DNA of 64,000 nt from Takashimella koratensis (GCA_003116875.1 BCKT01000003.1:1125185-1189184), one strand, 5' to 3'; shown: positions 43,934 through 56,186, counted from the stretch's first letter. Notes: generated from the sequence alone by a model not told the origin. Numbers and translations are program-made.

Positions 43934-44685
43934 ATGACTTCTCAGGACTGGCAGACGGCTGTAAGTTAGCTTGTGAGAGAAAGTATCCATACGCGGACCC
44001 ATGACTAACGCGAGACCTCATCAACACAAGTGGCAGCACCTTCTTGATGCTACCCATCCTTCATTCACATCGGTACGTGATTGCAAATGGTGAAAATGAT
44101 ACTGAGAGCTGACTCGATATCAGGAGACCAGTCAACGCGCGTGGAACATCCAGACAGGAGAATGGGTGCGTATACATCCGTGGGCAGTTCTGGAAGGCTG
44201 ATTTTATATACAGTACCTAGAGGGGACTGAGGAGTACTCGACGGCCCTGGAAAGTGGATGGGTGCGCGGAGAAAAAACCTATGAATGTTGACATGTCACA
44301 GTACCAGGGGACAGCCGAAAAATACGAAGCATGGCTCACGCTGTCTGGACTGCATCGCGCGGACTTCACCAATGCCAGCAGGGCGAGGTACGATGCGGTC
44401 CCCGATTCGACCGCCCATCAATCGACCAACGAGCAGCCGTCAGCTGGCAGGACGAAGGCACCAACCTCACGCAACAAGTCCCTCTGGGGCGGAACCTTGA
44501 GCCCGGAAAGCCTCAAGAGGGAGAGGAACGGAAATGAAGACAACGGGAAAAAGGCCAGGCTCTTTCCCACCGACAAAAAGAAAAAGAAGAAGACGAAGAG
44601 GAATCCGAGGACAATGGATCTCACTGAGGACTACGAGGCGGACGACAGTGTAGGGGTAGACGAAGCTGAGCAGCAGGTATGGTAA
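43934..44685 (+). CDS. Orphan small protein with duplicated micro-exons and a basic tail
   Basis: I recognise no family. Five exons read in phase 0 throughout: 43934-43960 (9 codons), about 44031-44072 (14), 44124-44165 (14), 44214-44261 (16) and 44302-44685, giving about 180 residues. Exons 3 and 4 both end in a Trp codon directly followed by GTGCG donors, and both following exons start with Tyr: the junction peptides WYLEGTEEYSTALESG and WYQGTAEKYEAWLTLSG align as W-Y-x-G-T-x-(E)-x-Y-x-x-x-L-x-S-G. The C-terminal part is polar, with KKKKKKTKR as a likely nuclear signal and an acidic end (DLTEDYEADD). The last exon may instead splice from a GTATGG donor at 44679 to a TTGCAG near 44729 and continue to about 44805. 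Expression evidence is needed to confirm the gene. Confidence 0.55.
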
Positions 44686-45173
44686 CGGCGGCAGTCATAG
44701 GCTTGCAGCAGGGATGAAAACAATTGCAGGAGAAATCATGCGTTGCACACGGAGGGATCATGCTTTGTGTCCAAAGCGCCCGGAGATTCAGTCTGGCAGA
44801 CTAAACCGGAACCCAATCTTTGACCGACTAGTAACGAAAGGCAGCGTAAGACTGATACGTGGCTAGCAGATCATTCTCTTGCTGGCAATGTGTCCAGTGA
44901 CCATACCCAACGCCCCGCGACTCGCGCAATCAACAATGCTATGTGACATGAGGGTACTTGTGTTGCGATGAACTCGATATAAAGCACAAAACCGACTTGT
45001 TGCGTCTTATCAAAGCTATCCTACCCATGGACTTCTCCATGCCAGGTCAACTTGCCATATCACCTCTGCCTCGGGTTCCCACTTCTTCTTCTCCGCCCCC
45101 CCTCCCCCAACCCAAATCTACTGTCTGTCGCACCACGAGGTTGAACGGCCCGTGTGCGAATTGTGCGGAGGGC
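44686..45173. other. Convergent intergenic spacer
   Basis: Lies between the 3' ends of the orphan gene (+) and the membrane protein gene (-). No gene was seen. Confidence 0.4.
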
Positions 45174-46438
45174 TTAGTCCCACACAAGTTTCCCATTCGA
45201 CGTGACAGTCGCGTGTTGACCTCCACTCAGCGCTTTCCCCTTCGCCCGCTCTGTCTTCTTCGTATTCGAATAGAGGTCGTTGATTTTCTCCCTGTACCAC
45301 GAGCACATCATTCCTTCGTCAGCTTCCGAGCCTCGCGGACTGATTCTGGCTAGCTGCACACGGGCTTACCTCTCGAGATCACGCTTGTGCATAGCCAAAC
45401 GGCGCTGTCGGTCTTCCTCCTCAGCCGCGCGGGCGGCCTTCTTCGCCTCGGACTTCTTCAGATTCTTCTTTTGCATCCGGGTAAGTTGTTCGGAATGGCC
45501 AGGAATGCTGGGACCCGATGATGGGTTGGAGATGTTGAGAGAGACCGAGACGGGTTCTGTACGGGGAGTCAGCTACTTGGATCCGTACACGGGGTGTGGA
45601 CAAAGTCCTCCACCTGGGATCCCTCTCTCCATACACCCCTGACATTCCAAAAGACCTCTTGCGCACTTTATATCAAAAGACACACAAGAGAGTGCAAGAA
45701 ACAGGGTGGGTAGTAGGATGTGAAACGCACTCTTCGTCTTGCCCGAAGGGACGACGTTCCACCCGTCATCTTCCTCGGTCGCAGTAGACGGCGTCGCATC
45801 AACCGACGCATCAGACGCGTAATCGTCCTCAAACTTTGCGACCTTGGCCGCTGGCGACGCTGGTGGTTTCGATCCCGCCTCTACAGGCGCTGCTGGTATC
45901 TCGTGCACCTCAGTTTGCGGCGCGGGTGCGGGCGTCGGCGTAGAGCCCCGCGCTGGGGTCAGGGTAGAGGAGTCGATGATCTTCATCACGCGGGCGTAAG
46001 ATGGCGCACGATCTTCAGGCGCGAGCATGCTGCGGAAATCAGTTTGGTGTCCATACGCTTTCAAGTAACTCACTCATCGACTTTGGTCTTGCGCTGTTTC
46101 GGTGCGAGCTTCTCCGCGAGCGTCTTTGGTCGAGCCAGTGCTGGTTTGCTTGCTGGCTGATCGACCTCGGTTTCCTTCTCCGCCTGTCTGGCCTTTCCCT
46201 TCCCCTGAATTCCCTCCACCTGGCTCTGTCCAGCGACCTCTACATCGCTCGCCTTCCCATCCTTGCCCTCTGCGCCTCCGCTCGTCTTCTTCTTGTTCTT
46301 CTTCTTGGCCGACTTGCTTTTCCCGGCGGTGGACGGGCCGGCGTCGGCGTCCCCAGCCTTGGGGATGTACTGGTACCCGACGGCGACGAGGACGAGGAGT
46401 GCAGCACCCAGAAGCGCTTCGGTGGAGATGTATGGCAT
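45174..46438 (-). CDS. Single-pass membrane protein with charged cytosolic domain
   Basis: Start ATG 46438 gives MPYISTEALLGAALLVLVAV, an N-terminal transmembrane helix near residues 8-24, followed by a long charged region: Lys-rich KSKSAKKKNKKK, Pro/Ala-rich linkers, the acidic DDYASDASVDATPS, EEDDGWNVVPSGK, then a helical Lys/Arg/Glu stretch (RMQKKNLKKSEAKKAARAAE). It ends REKINDLYSNTKKTERAKG and ATVTSNGKLVWD. Four exons join in phase (about 46438-46076, 46028-45733, 45556-45372 and 45304-45174). The layout, a membrane anchor plus a basic coiled domain, resembles ER ribosome- or RNA-associated anchors, but I cannot name a family. It is divergent from VPS1, with about 470 bp between start codons. 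Confidence 0.75.
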
Positions 46439-46909
46439 GGATAGGATGGGTGAATCGCGAGGTGGGGTGGATAGGTATGGGTGGGGGATGGCTCGGACGA
46501 CCAGGGGTGGACCTGGACTGGACACGGTGACGATTAGAGTTGTCGTGTAATGGCTGCAGACGATAATTACCCCATCCGGCAATTCTGGTAGTACTTGCCA
46601 CCTCGCCCCGCACCGTGCTCCTTCACCTCACCTCGTCCACTCGTCACTCGTCACCACCACCCATATCTACCTCCCCCTCTTCATCCATCCACCACCACCC
46701 TTCTTCTAGATCACAAGAGACTACACTGTTCCCACTCTCAGGTCTCCGTCTCTCCCGCTGCCCCCTATCATCTTGTGAGCCTTTTGCCCCCTCCTCGTCG
46801 CCGTCCCGACGCGCGCCGCTGTAGACACGTCACCACCTGCGGGGGCTTTCGTACTGACGACTGACCCCGGCATAGGTAACAACCTACCTGTCTCGTCTAT
46901 CTAGTCACC
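46439..46909. promoter_or_regulatory. Divergent promoter of the membrane protein gene and VPS1
   Basis: About 470 bp between start codons. The VPS1 side is CT/CA-rich (46600-46800) and has a TAG acceptor-like site just before ATG 46910, so a leader intron is possible. Confidence 0.5.
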
Positions 46910-49666
46910 ATGGATCAGCAACTCATCGCGCTTGTCAACAAGGTGGGTCGCTGTTTTGGTTGCTAGAACACTGGGCAGTCACTTGGAAGATAGAGGCCAG
47001 CGAGTCTACAGAGCGTCAAGGAGGCTGACATTCAAACTCTCTCACTTTGCACAGCTTCAAGACGTCTTTGCGTCGATCGGTGTCTCGAACAACATTGTGA
47101 GTAGCGCATACATCTCCAGAGACAGGGAGGGATCGTTTGCACGGGAGAACGCTGTTCTAACCTAAACCTTTTGCAGGACTTGCCGCAAATCACCGTCATC
47201 GGATCCCAGAGTAGCGGCAAATCGTCCGTCCTCGAGGTGAGCATAACCGATCTGATCGTCTCTTCTCACGCTTCCCGAACCTATCCCAAATCTCATCGCC
47301 CACTGACTCACTTGATCAGAACATTGTCGGTCGCGACTTCCTGCCCCGTGGTACCGGTATCGTCACCCGTCGTCCTCTCGTACGTCACTCACTCACCCCT
47401 CCAGCGCCAGGAGCTAACACCCGGCCAGGTTCTGCAACTCATCAACCGGCCCGCAACGAGCAAGCCTAATGGCGCGGCCGACGCCAAGGCCGAGGACGCC
47501 ATGGCCAAAGTCCAACTCAACGAGAACAACCCAGACGAGTGGGGAGAGTTCCTCCACCTCCCCGGTCAAAAATTCCACGACTTTGGGAAGATTCGAGAGG
47601 AGATTGTCCGTGACACTGAGAAAATGACGGGAAAGAACGCTGGTGAGTTGGGTTGGCTGACATTGATGATCGGTGCTCTATGCCTAGCACGTGGGAAGAG
47701 CTCTGGCTAGAGACTGACATTACCCGACCCGCAGGCATCTCACCGAACCCGATCAACTTGCGCATTTTCTCCCCAAACGTGCTCACCCTCACTCTCGTCG
47801 ACTTGCCCGGTCTCACTAAGGTGCCCGTCGGTGACCAGCCGCGAGACATTGAGAAGCAGATCCGTGACATGCTCATGCGCTTCATCTCGAAACCCAACGC
47901 GATCATCCTCGCTGTTACCGCAGCCAACACCGACTTGGCCAACTCGGACGGTCTCAAGCTCGCGCGCGAGGTCGACCCGGACGGAACGCGCACCATCGGT
48001 GTCCTCACCAAGGTCGACCTCATGGACCAGGGTACCGACGTTGTCGACATTCTCGCTGGCCGCGTTATCCCGCTCAGGCTCGGTTACGTGCCCGTTGTTA
48101 ACCGTGGTCAACGCGACATTGACCAGTCCAAGTCGATTGCGTCGGCGCTCGACAACGAGAAGAAGTTCTTCGAGAACCACCCGAGCTACGCCGGCAAGGC
48201 GCAGTACTGCGGTACCCCATGGCTCGCGCGCAAACTCAACTTGGTCAGTGATGCTTTATTCACTCAAATGTCTTTTACTAACAGATATCTGGTTGTTGCA
48301 TTTAACAGATCCTCATGCACCACATCAAAAACACGTTGCCCGACATCAAGGCGCGCATCGGCCAGCAGCTTACCAAGTACCAGACAGAGCTTGCGTCTCT
48401 TGGTGGACCGCTTGGCGAGACCAACCCAGGCAGCGTCGTTCTCTCGACCATCACCGAGTTCTGCGCCGAGTTCCGATCTGCGATCGACGGTAACACCAAC
48501 GATCTCTCGCTCAACGAGCTCTCGGGTGGTGCTCGTATCAGCTTTGTCTACCACGAGCTCTACAACCAGGGTGTCAAGGGGATTGACCCCTTTGACCAGG
48601 TCAAGGATGGCGATATCCGCACGATCTTGTACAACTCGTCGGGTTCGACCCCATCCCTCTTTGTTGGGACGACCGCGTTCGAGGTCATTGTCAAGCAGCA
48701 GATCCGCCGACTTGAGGACCCGAGTCTCCGATGTGCCGCGCTTGTATACGATGAGCTTATCCGGATATTGGGACAGCTTCTCGCCAAGACTGTGAGTAGG
48801 CAACTCGTGTTTTTACATGCGATTTGTGTGCTAATGACTTTCATAGCAAACGTTCAAGCGCTACCCGGAGCTCAAGGAGCGATTCAACCTCGTCGTTATC
48901 AGCTTCTTCAAATCTTGCATGTCGCCGACCAACAAGCTTGTTTCGGACATGGTCGCGATGCAGGCCTGCTACGTGAACACAACCCACCCTGACTTCCTCA
49001 ACGGCCACAAAGCCATGGCGATCGTGACTGAGCGTATGAACGCCAACAAGCCACCTGAGAAAATTGACCCCAAGACTGGCGCCAAGGCTCAATCTACCGC
49101 CAGTATCCTCAACAATGGCAAGGACCTCGACACTGATTTGAAAAAGGACGAAAGCTTCTTTGGCAGTTTCTTCGCAAAGGACAAGCAGCCCAAGCGGACT
49201 GGGGGCAAGATGGAGGCTCCACCGACGGTCATCAAGCCGGTCGCCTCGCTCAACGACCGCGAGCTCATGGAGACGGAAGTTATTAGTGAGTGCGGTGGCC
49301 AGGAGTAGACCGTGGTTGCGGAGCGTTCGATGCTCTTGCCCAATCCTTCACAACTTTGTGTTTGAAATTCTTCTTGCTGACGACTTCCCTTCTTTGCTCC
49401 CCTTTTCCCTCACAGAGCTCCTCATCCAGTCGTACTTCAGCGTCGTCAAGCGTGAGATGATCGACATGGTCCCCAAAGCCATCACCTTTACCCTCGTCAA
49501 CTTTGCCAAGGAGAACTTGCAGCGTGAACTCCTTGAGCACCTTTACAAGCCCGATGTGCTTGAGGAGCTTCTCAAGGAGTCGCCGGATGTCGTCGCCAGG
49601 CGGAGGGAGTGTGTCAAGATGGTTGGAGCGCTCAACTCGGCCGAAGCGATCGTTGCGGCCGTTTAA
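46910..49666 (+). CDS. VPS1: Dynamin-related GTPase Vps1
   Basis: Large GTPase that pinches membranes in vacuolar/endosomal sorting and peroxisome division. Nine exons: 46910-46942, 47055-47096, 47177-47236, 47320-47379, 47429-47642, 47734-48243, 48309-48791, 48847-49285 and 49416-49666. G1 is [12 protein letters not shown], switch/G2 [14 protein letters not shown]3 [16 protein letters not shown] and G4 [13 protein letters not shown]. Middle domain and GED follow ([40 protein letters not shown]), ending AEAIVAAV. There is no PH or Pro-rich domain, as expected for Vps1/Drp1 types. The variable insert between middle domain and GED carries a Lys-rich, FFGSFF-containing segment. ATG 46910 (CACCATGG) gives the usual [11 protein letters not shown] start; all GTPase motifs are intact. 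Confidence 0.95.
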
Positions 49667-50580
49667 GGCGGCGCCGGGATACTCTCGCAGTGTCGGTCGG
49701 CAATAGTACGAACAGCGGGGCTCGAACTGGGCTCGCCGGGCCGGCTATTGCCCCCCGACCGCATGCATCTTCGACATGTTTTCTTTCTACACAGACTTAC
49801 ATACATCCTTTCCGTTGAAAAGACCTCCTCACGCTTGCCCACTCGATGAACACGATGACCCCACACGTCTTTACCTTCCCCGACTCTTCTTCCTGTTATT
49901 TCCATGTCAAACGAATGTGTGTGAAAAATGAAAGAAAAATGGATCGTTTCGTTTCTCTCTTAGATACAAACATCGTCGGTCTCCCTCAAACCCTCTCGCT
50001 TCCTGTCTCCTCCTCCCCAGTCAAATGCATACCGGTTCCTGTCACCACCCTCGTCCTTGAAGATGGTCTTACCTGTAAGGCCAAGATACCATTCAGCCCT
50101 ACTGATGTTAGCGAAATAGGAAATATACGGGACATCAGGTTCGAGAGGAATCGTCCAGATACCACTTTTCTTGTGACACGACCGACAAAGTTACATCAGA
50201 TTCCACATGCTATGTTTCAGTCGGATGGGAGTTACTAAGGATCCATGAATATGTGTGTAATGCGATCCGAGTAGGATGATGTGGCTATCATGCGTAGGCG
50301 ACGATTCCTAATCGTGAGATACTGTTACAAACTCCACTTCTTGCACTCTTGCACTCTTACACCTTGTACTATTCTGTCCTCTACTCGACCCTCTCCGCTC
50401 AAAATCCATCCCCACTATACACCCCTGCGCCACCATTCTCGCGTCTATGAATATATGAGGTGAACTCCTAATCTTGGCCGACTTTCAACGTACAACAGTA
50501 CTATCCGTGCTACCCGACCCGCTCGACAGAACTGAGATTCTCATGCGTGCTCACTCGCTGAGTATGTGGGGTCGTGACGC
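49667..50580. other. Convergent intergenic spacer
   Basis: 3' regions of VPS1 (+) and the GPCR gene (-). No gene was seen. Confidence 0.5.
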
Positions 50581-52798
50581 TCAACCCATACGATCAGGCA
50601 TCTTTCGCCTCACTCGTCGCTTGACCAAGAACTCGGCCATCCCGTACACCAGGGCGTCAATCAAGCCGACCGATAAGACCATCCATGCCGAGATGATGGA
50701 CAAGGCTTGGTTGGTCTGGTGCGTCGCCATGTCGTATACTAATCGAATGAGGGAGACTGAGAAGACGAACATGTACTGAAATACTGTCAGCATCTGCAAA
50801 GTGGCCAAGGACCCAAGTAGATACTCACTGCAAGAGGGAAATAAAGCATGAGAAGACTCGCTTGTCGGTTGAAATACGCCGTTGCCGACATTTGCGGTCG
50901 CATACTCCCTCTCCTGCCCCCACTTTTCCCACCAGCCCCATTTCCTTCTGGGGCCGGTGCCAGAGCATCCGCGTCCTGGAAGAACTCCTTCAATGTCTGT
51001 CCTGATGGTCTCCGTCCCTTTGATCCATCCTCATCATCCTCGTACTCGTCATCGTCCGAGTCCACAAGCCCTCCTCCGCCATTACTGAGGACGGGAGTGA
51101 GAGCTCGAGGCTCGAAGACAGGCACCGATAGGCCCGAATGGTGCGATGTGATGGTATCGGTCGGGTCGATGGAAATGGAGCCTCCGCGAGTGTAGTGCTG
51201 GGAAGAAGTTGGAGTGTAGTGACCAACAGCAGCCGAGGTGACTTGACTGTGGGGCTCGTAGCCCAAGATAGGGGTGACGATTGTGTCGGCCTCTGAAGGA
51301 CGATGCAGGCTGTTCGCAACGGGTCGGTACCCGTCGTCGTCGGGGAACGTCCCTTCCCGCCCGCTGCTCGGGTGGTCAACGACGCTCGCGGCTTCTAGCT
51401 CGGGTGTGGTCTCCAATGGAGGCGAGAGCGTGGTCGCTCCCCCGAGGGTCGAGAAATCTAGCTTGACGTGCTCGAAGCCAGCGGCGGTTGTAGGTGACGC
51501 CGGGTGAGTGAACCGCCGACCATTACCCAATAGGATCGAAGTAGTTGGGGTTTGGCCGTCTTCGGCTCCCGTGATCGATTTAGTGTGGTCAACGCCACCC
51601 GTGAGAGACTGGGTCTGCCACGCCTGTGGGCCGACATTGACAAACTCGAGTTGTTCCCAAGGCGCCGAGGGGTCAAATGGCACCGAATCGCGTTTGCTCC
51701 CAAGCCCAACACCTTGCAAGCTGCTTAGCCGGCCGAGGCGTTGCAATGGCTTCTTCAAGACCTTGCCCGCACCTCCACCCGACCCGCCGGGCGTCCCACC
51801 ACCGGCACTGGTCATCGCGCCCGCAGCCTGGCTCGTCGTCCCGTGACCTGCCCCCTCAGTGCCCGAGCCAGACATCAGTGTCGACAGCTGGATCGTATCC
51901 GGGCGACGCAGGAATCGGAACAACCTCGAGTAAAGCAAGACAATGGTCACAAACACCAAGGCGCGAGGGACAAACTGCACAAGGTCTCGATCAAGTCCGT
52001 TCGAAGCTGGGTTCGAGGCGTAATAACAGATATTGCCAGAGGAAGAGAAACCGAGGTGACCGTACCACACTGAAGAGAGCGTGAGTGAGAAGCTCGAGGG
52101 AAAGGAGTGATTGGGAGGAGACTCACGGCCAGAGTGGAGGATCGAGATACCCCAGATGACAGGCCACGCGAGCCACGAGTAGCGCTCCATCGCCGTGGTC
52201 GCGGAATGCAGTGGGTATTTCTGGCGAGAAAAAGCGCGTGAACAATGATGATCAGCCACTCTCTCCCTTCTGGGAAGGCATCCACCAAGTGGGATCGAGG
52301 CACCATGTGGTGAGATGGAAAGCAGCGCAACTCACCAACAGCATAAACGTTGCGATAGCCATGGACAGCGTCCACAGGTGTTGGGTAAAGAGTACAGTGG
52401 TGAAGACAAATGCTAGGCCATTGCACCCAGCAGACCCAGTCGTGAGGGGTGTCCCGCCTATATACATTGCTTCTGGAGGTATCGCGATGATTCTGATTTC
52501 GATGGATTTGGTGTGGAAAGAGGGAGAGGACGTGTCAGTTTGGCATGCCCTTTGATCGAGAGGTGAAAGAAGCAAGCGAGGTGATTCTCAAGGATGGGGG
52601 CTAAGGAGAGGACGGCAAAGGCAAACGATCGACCTACCCAACAAGGATATCGCTCACGACGGTGCCCATGAGGAGACGAACGCGAAGCTTGCCCTTGCCT
52701 TGTTTCCACAAGTTCACGAGCAAGTATGACGCGCCGATCAGCGTCAGCGCCGAGATGACCACCGCGCCCGTGGCGTTGACGAGAATGTAGTCGACCAT
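50581..52798 (-). CDS. Seven-helix G protein-coupled receptor (cAMP-receptor/Git3-like)
   Basis: A plasma-membrane receptor expected to signal through a G-alpha subunit, in fungi often to cAMP/PKA. Start ATG 52798 begins in helix 1 (MVDYILVNATGAVVISALTL) and LLMGTVVSDILVG follows as helix 2. TGSAGCNGLAFVFTTVLFTQ starts helix 3 with the extracellular Cys, and LWTLSMAIATFMLLV continues. Helix 4 is WLAWPVIWGISILH, helix 5 ALVFVTIVLLYSRLF. A very long third cytoplasmic loop of about 320 residues (Ser/Gly/Pro-rich, acidic DSDDDEYEDDEDGSKG) precedes helix 6 (ASLLMLYFPLA, YMFVFSVSLIRLVYD) and helix 7 (ISAWMVLSVGLIDALVYGMA), then a short basic tail LVKRRVRRKMPDRMG. Five or six exons. The long loop is typical of nutrient-sensing fungal GPCRs; the ligand is unknown. 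Confidence 0.82.
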
Positions 52799-55285
52799 GG
52801 CCGGTGGCTCGGGTAGGGGTGCCGGGTCACTTATTCACAGTCGCGCTGAGGGGCGTCTTGTGGAGCCCAAACAGGGGGTCAAGGGGATCGAAAAGAGGGT
52901 GGGGAGAAGTGGTGGTGGAGTATGGCGAGACCAAGGGCGCGTCGAGAGCAAGTCCGAGGTTGATTATGAGGCAATGAAAGGATAGGAAACGAGACGAATG
53001 ATGTGGTAGGTCGGACGAGGAAGGTGAAAACCTGCTCGAGGGCGACTACCACCAGCGTTTAGACGAGAGAGAGTCAAAAAGTCGCCACCAATGCTGGGAA
53101 TCGGTATAAGCAGCGCCCAGTGTCGAAACTTTGTCGCTAAGAGGAGTGTTCCTAGACGAGAACGCCCTGCGCGATTCCCAGAAAGTTTGTGTGATGAGGG
53201 AAGGGGAGGGTAACGGAGGGGTGGGTGGGAGTCGAGGCGGGGGCGGGGGCCGGAGCGTGGGGCGTCGCGTGACGGTGGGTCGGGTGGAGTGCCTCACGCG
53301 GGGTTTATGCGATGTTGTATGTATTCAATCCACGATAGCACAACGCTGCGCAGATGGAGAAGGTCCACAGCGACGATGACGGTGGCTATAATGGCGATGC
53401 AGTCGGAGGTGACGATGGTGTGGAGTGAGAAACGGAATCTGGCAAACAGTCACCAATCACAAGTAAAACCTGAAGGTCCAGTTGTCGTTGTTTGCCAGTG
53501 TTGTGCGCGGTGGGGTAGTAGCGGTGGTGGGGGGTACGACAGCCTGGCGCTCGACAAGCATAACTCGATGGGTTGGGCCACCGGACGTGCCGCACCTGGT
53601 GAAGGAGAGTCGTCGACTGCGAACTCCCAGGGTGAGAGCGAGAGCGCGGGCGAGTGCCGAAGGGTCACAATAAGAGGTTGAGGGTGAGGGCGCGAGTGGG
53701 AGAGTGATAGAGAGGGACAGTATAGGGATGAGCAAGAGGAACGCAATGGCGAGTTGGGCGGATGGAATTTGGCTGGGTCTGTAGGCACGACAGTGGTGGG
53801 CTGGTCGAAAATCAGATCGAGAGAAGAGGAGGATTGGGGAGAGGGAAGGTGAGGAAGGGGGGTGCAAGGAGGCGCTGAAGCAGGTCAAAGGCGTTACTAT
53901 GGGCGGTCAAGTCCTGTTTCGATTGTCTTTTGTCTTACTGCATATGTCTGGGTGGGGTCTGGTTAGCCTGGGTAGTCCTGGGCCGCCTGGACGCTGAGAG
54001 CAGGCAGGCAGGCAGGAAGAAAAAACAAATCTGCCCATCCATCGGGCCGAGCTCTGTCGACTCCGACCTCGAACCTCTCAGGCGACAGATGTTGTCCAAC
54101 CAGACCCGGCCCCGGAAAGAAAACATGCAGTCAGCCGCTTATGCCCACTGCCTTCCCCCCCCTCTCTTCCTTCCTCCCCCGCCTGCCCCGCCACTTGCCG
54201 CCACCCGTAGCCTCGACGCGCAGGGCGTGAGGGGGATTTTCATCTCCTTTTTTCAGTTCTTTTCCCTATTGGGGAGGGGAATAGGGAGTACGTGCCTGGT
54301 TTCTTCAGTTCGAGATCTGCTGTCTCTTGTCTCGCCCATTGACGCTGTACTGTACTTTTCTCGTAGCTTGTACCTCGCTTGTTTTTCCCTCCCTATTGTG
54401 GACCGACAATCGATCCCTGTCCATTCGGACAATGATGACTGAATGACGGGGTCGTGGGCTATCGGGGCAAGGGGGCCGGCCCAGGAGCAAGCGAGAATAA
54501 GATTTACCTGGAGAGCCCAGCGACGAGCAACGCGTGGCGGCGGTCTATGCGAATCAGGGTGTTGAACGTTCACCGGTTGAATCCAGCACTGCCATCCGGC
54601 TCCCGGTACCAGACAGCAGACGATATGGGCGAGGCCAGGGGCCCGTGGCCCGTGTCGACTGGACTCGCACCGCCCAAGGCGCCGGCAGAGCGTTACGCGG
54701 GTCATGTAACAAGCTCTCAATAGGCGATGAAGGAAACGAGGTCGATTCAATTCTGAATTGGCTAGACCAAGCATCAGCCTTCGTCCTTCTGTAACAATGA
54801 CCTTCTCTGTGCCTCCTTGGGGGGAGTATAAATAGACGTGAAGACGCTCTCATCGCGGTACCAGCCAGCAAGGCCGCTGACGATTGAGGCACAGCTGTAC
54901 GACGCTGGAATGTAATTGAGCATGGGGGTGGATTCCAGCTCGCAGGCTGATGGGGATCGTGATTCTGCATCCCCCAGCGTCTATCGCGGTCGATGTCGAT
55001 CTTCGGCACACGATCAGCCCTGGACTCTTTGCCCGATCTCGACCACGTGGCACCCCATGGAAACCCTTTGATCCACTCGGCCTTCAGCGGTTTCATGTTC
55101 CGTTGTCTTTCGTCCGCTTTCCATACATCATCTATCGAGCTGGTATCAGAGGCTGAGTGTTAGTCGAGGTCTGCGCATAGGACCAAGGCAATCGTGTGCA
55201 AGGGGGAAAGAGATAGATTTGTAGAGCGGGATCGGTACAACTCAGCCAGTTAGAATTCCGGACCGATCACAATCCACTCCGAATC
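52799..55285. promoter_or_regulatory. Long divergent intergenic region between the GPCR and Fhit genes
   Basis: About 2.5 kb. Minus frames at 53.9-53.3 kb (one with a hydrophobic stretch LAIAFLLLIPILSLSITLPL) lack a clean exon chain, so I do not call a gene. A clear TATA box lies at 54827-54834 on the plus strand (GTATAAATAG) but no good coding start follows within 400 bp. The left part probably is GPCR leader and promoter. Confidence 0.4.
54827..54834 (+). promoter_or_regulatory. TATA box without a matching coding gene
   Basis: TATAAATA after a G-run (GGGGGGAG). The next supported start codon is 450 bp away (Fhit, 55286). It could drive a long leader for Fhit or a non-coding transcript. Confidence 0.4.
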
Positions 55286-56186
55286 ATGACTCGCACTCTC
55301 TTCTCAGTTTTCGATGTCACAAGGCAAGGTAAGTGCAGACCCTTGTCAATTACTCGTTTCACGATTCCATGGGTTCGTCATATCTTGCGTCGCTCATCAT
55401 GTCAGTCTTCTTCCGCTCGTCGCTGTCACTTGGAATCGTCAACCTCAAACCGCTCCTCCCTGGTCGTACGTCTTTACCCCTTCCCCCCTTTCTTTCCTCA
55501 ACTCCTTCACCTGCAACTTCCACATGTAATGGTCTCAATCTATGTTGTTGTTTTTGGACCTTGCATCGCTGAAAAATCAAGCTCACCATGTTTAGACGTC
55601 CTCGTGATTCCACGCCGTGTCGTGCCGCGCCTTACCGACCTCGACCCGAGCGAAGTCTCCGACCTCTTTCTCTCCGTTCAAACAGTCGGCCGGGCATTGG
55701 AGAGTGCCTACAAAGCCGAGGCATTGACCATATCCCTGCAAGTGAGTGTCTCCTATGGCATCTGCTCCCTCAGGTCCTTCCTTCTTGCCTCTTGTTCTCC
55801 TATTACTTGACCCTGTTCCAGAGGTTCTGGTCTGGAGGACATGCGCTCACCCACTGTAGGACGGCTCGTCAGCTGGTCAATCAGTACCCCACGTCCATGT
55901 GCACATCATACCACGACTCAAGACTGATTTCGGGGGCGACAATGATCAGATATACCCCTTGATCGAAGGGGCGGAGCACGAGCTCCAGGGGGAGATGGAG
56001 CGCAAGGCCGAGGTGGCTGACTTGGAGGCGGCAGGAGAGACGGTGGGGATCCAGAATGGGGAAGAGGAGAAGGGGAAAGATAGAGCAGGGTGGAGGATAC
56101 CGCCTGATGATGAGAGGAAACCGAGATCAGACGAGGTGATGGAACAAGAAGCGAGGTGGTTAAAGTCGTTCTTCCCCAAGCCATAG
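55286..56186 (+). CDS. HIT-family dinucleoside polyphosphate hydrolase (Fhit/Aph1-type)
   Basis: Cleaves Ap3A/Ap4A to AMP plus ADP/ATP. Four exons: 55286-55328, 55406-55465, 55596-55741 and 55860-56186. The start TLFSVFDVTRQVFFRSSLSL, IVNLKPLLPGHVLVIPRRVV and LTDLDPSEVSDLFLSVQTVG match Fhit. ISLQDGSSAGQSVPHVHVHI contains the catalytic HIT triad (HVHVHIIPR). After the triad comes a flexible acidic insertion of about 75 residues (Glu/Lys-rich, ADLEAAGETVGIQNGEEEKG) before the C-terminal helix EQEARWLKSFFPKP. The second HIT partner residues are intact. Start ATG 55286 gives the family N-terminus. Confidence 0.9.

Noticed and set aside
47517..48803. Minus-strand and second-frame ORFs across VPS1
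   Set aside because: Shadows of the GTPase exons; codon bias and motifs lie in the VPS1 frame only.
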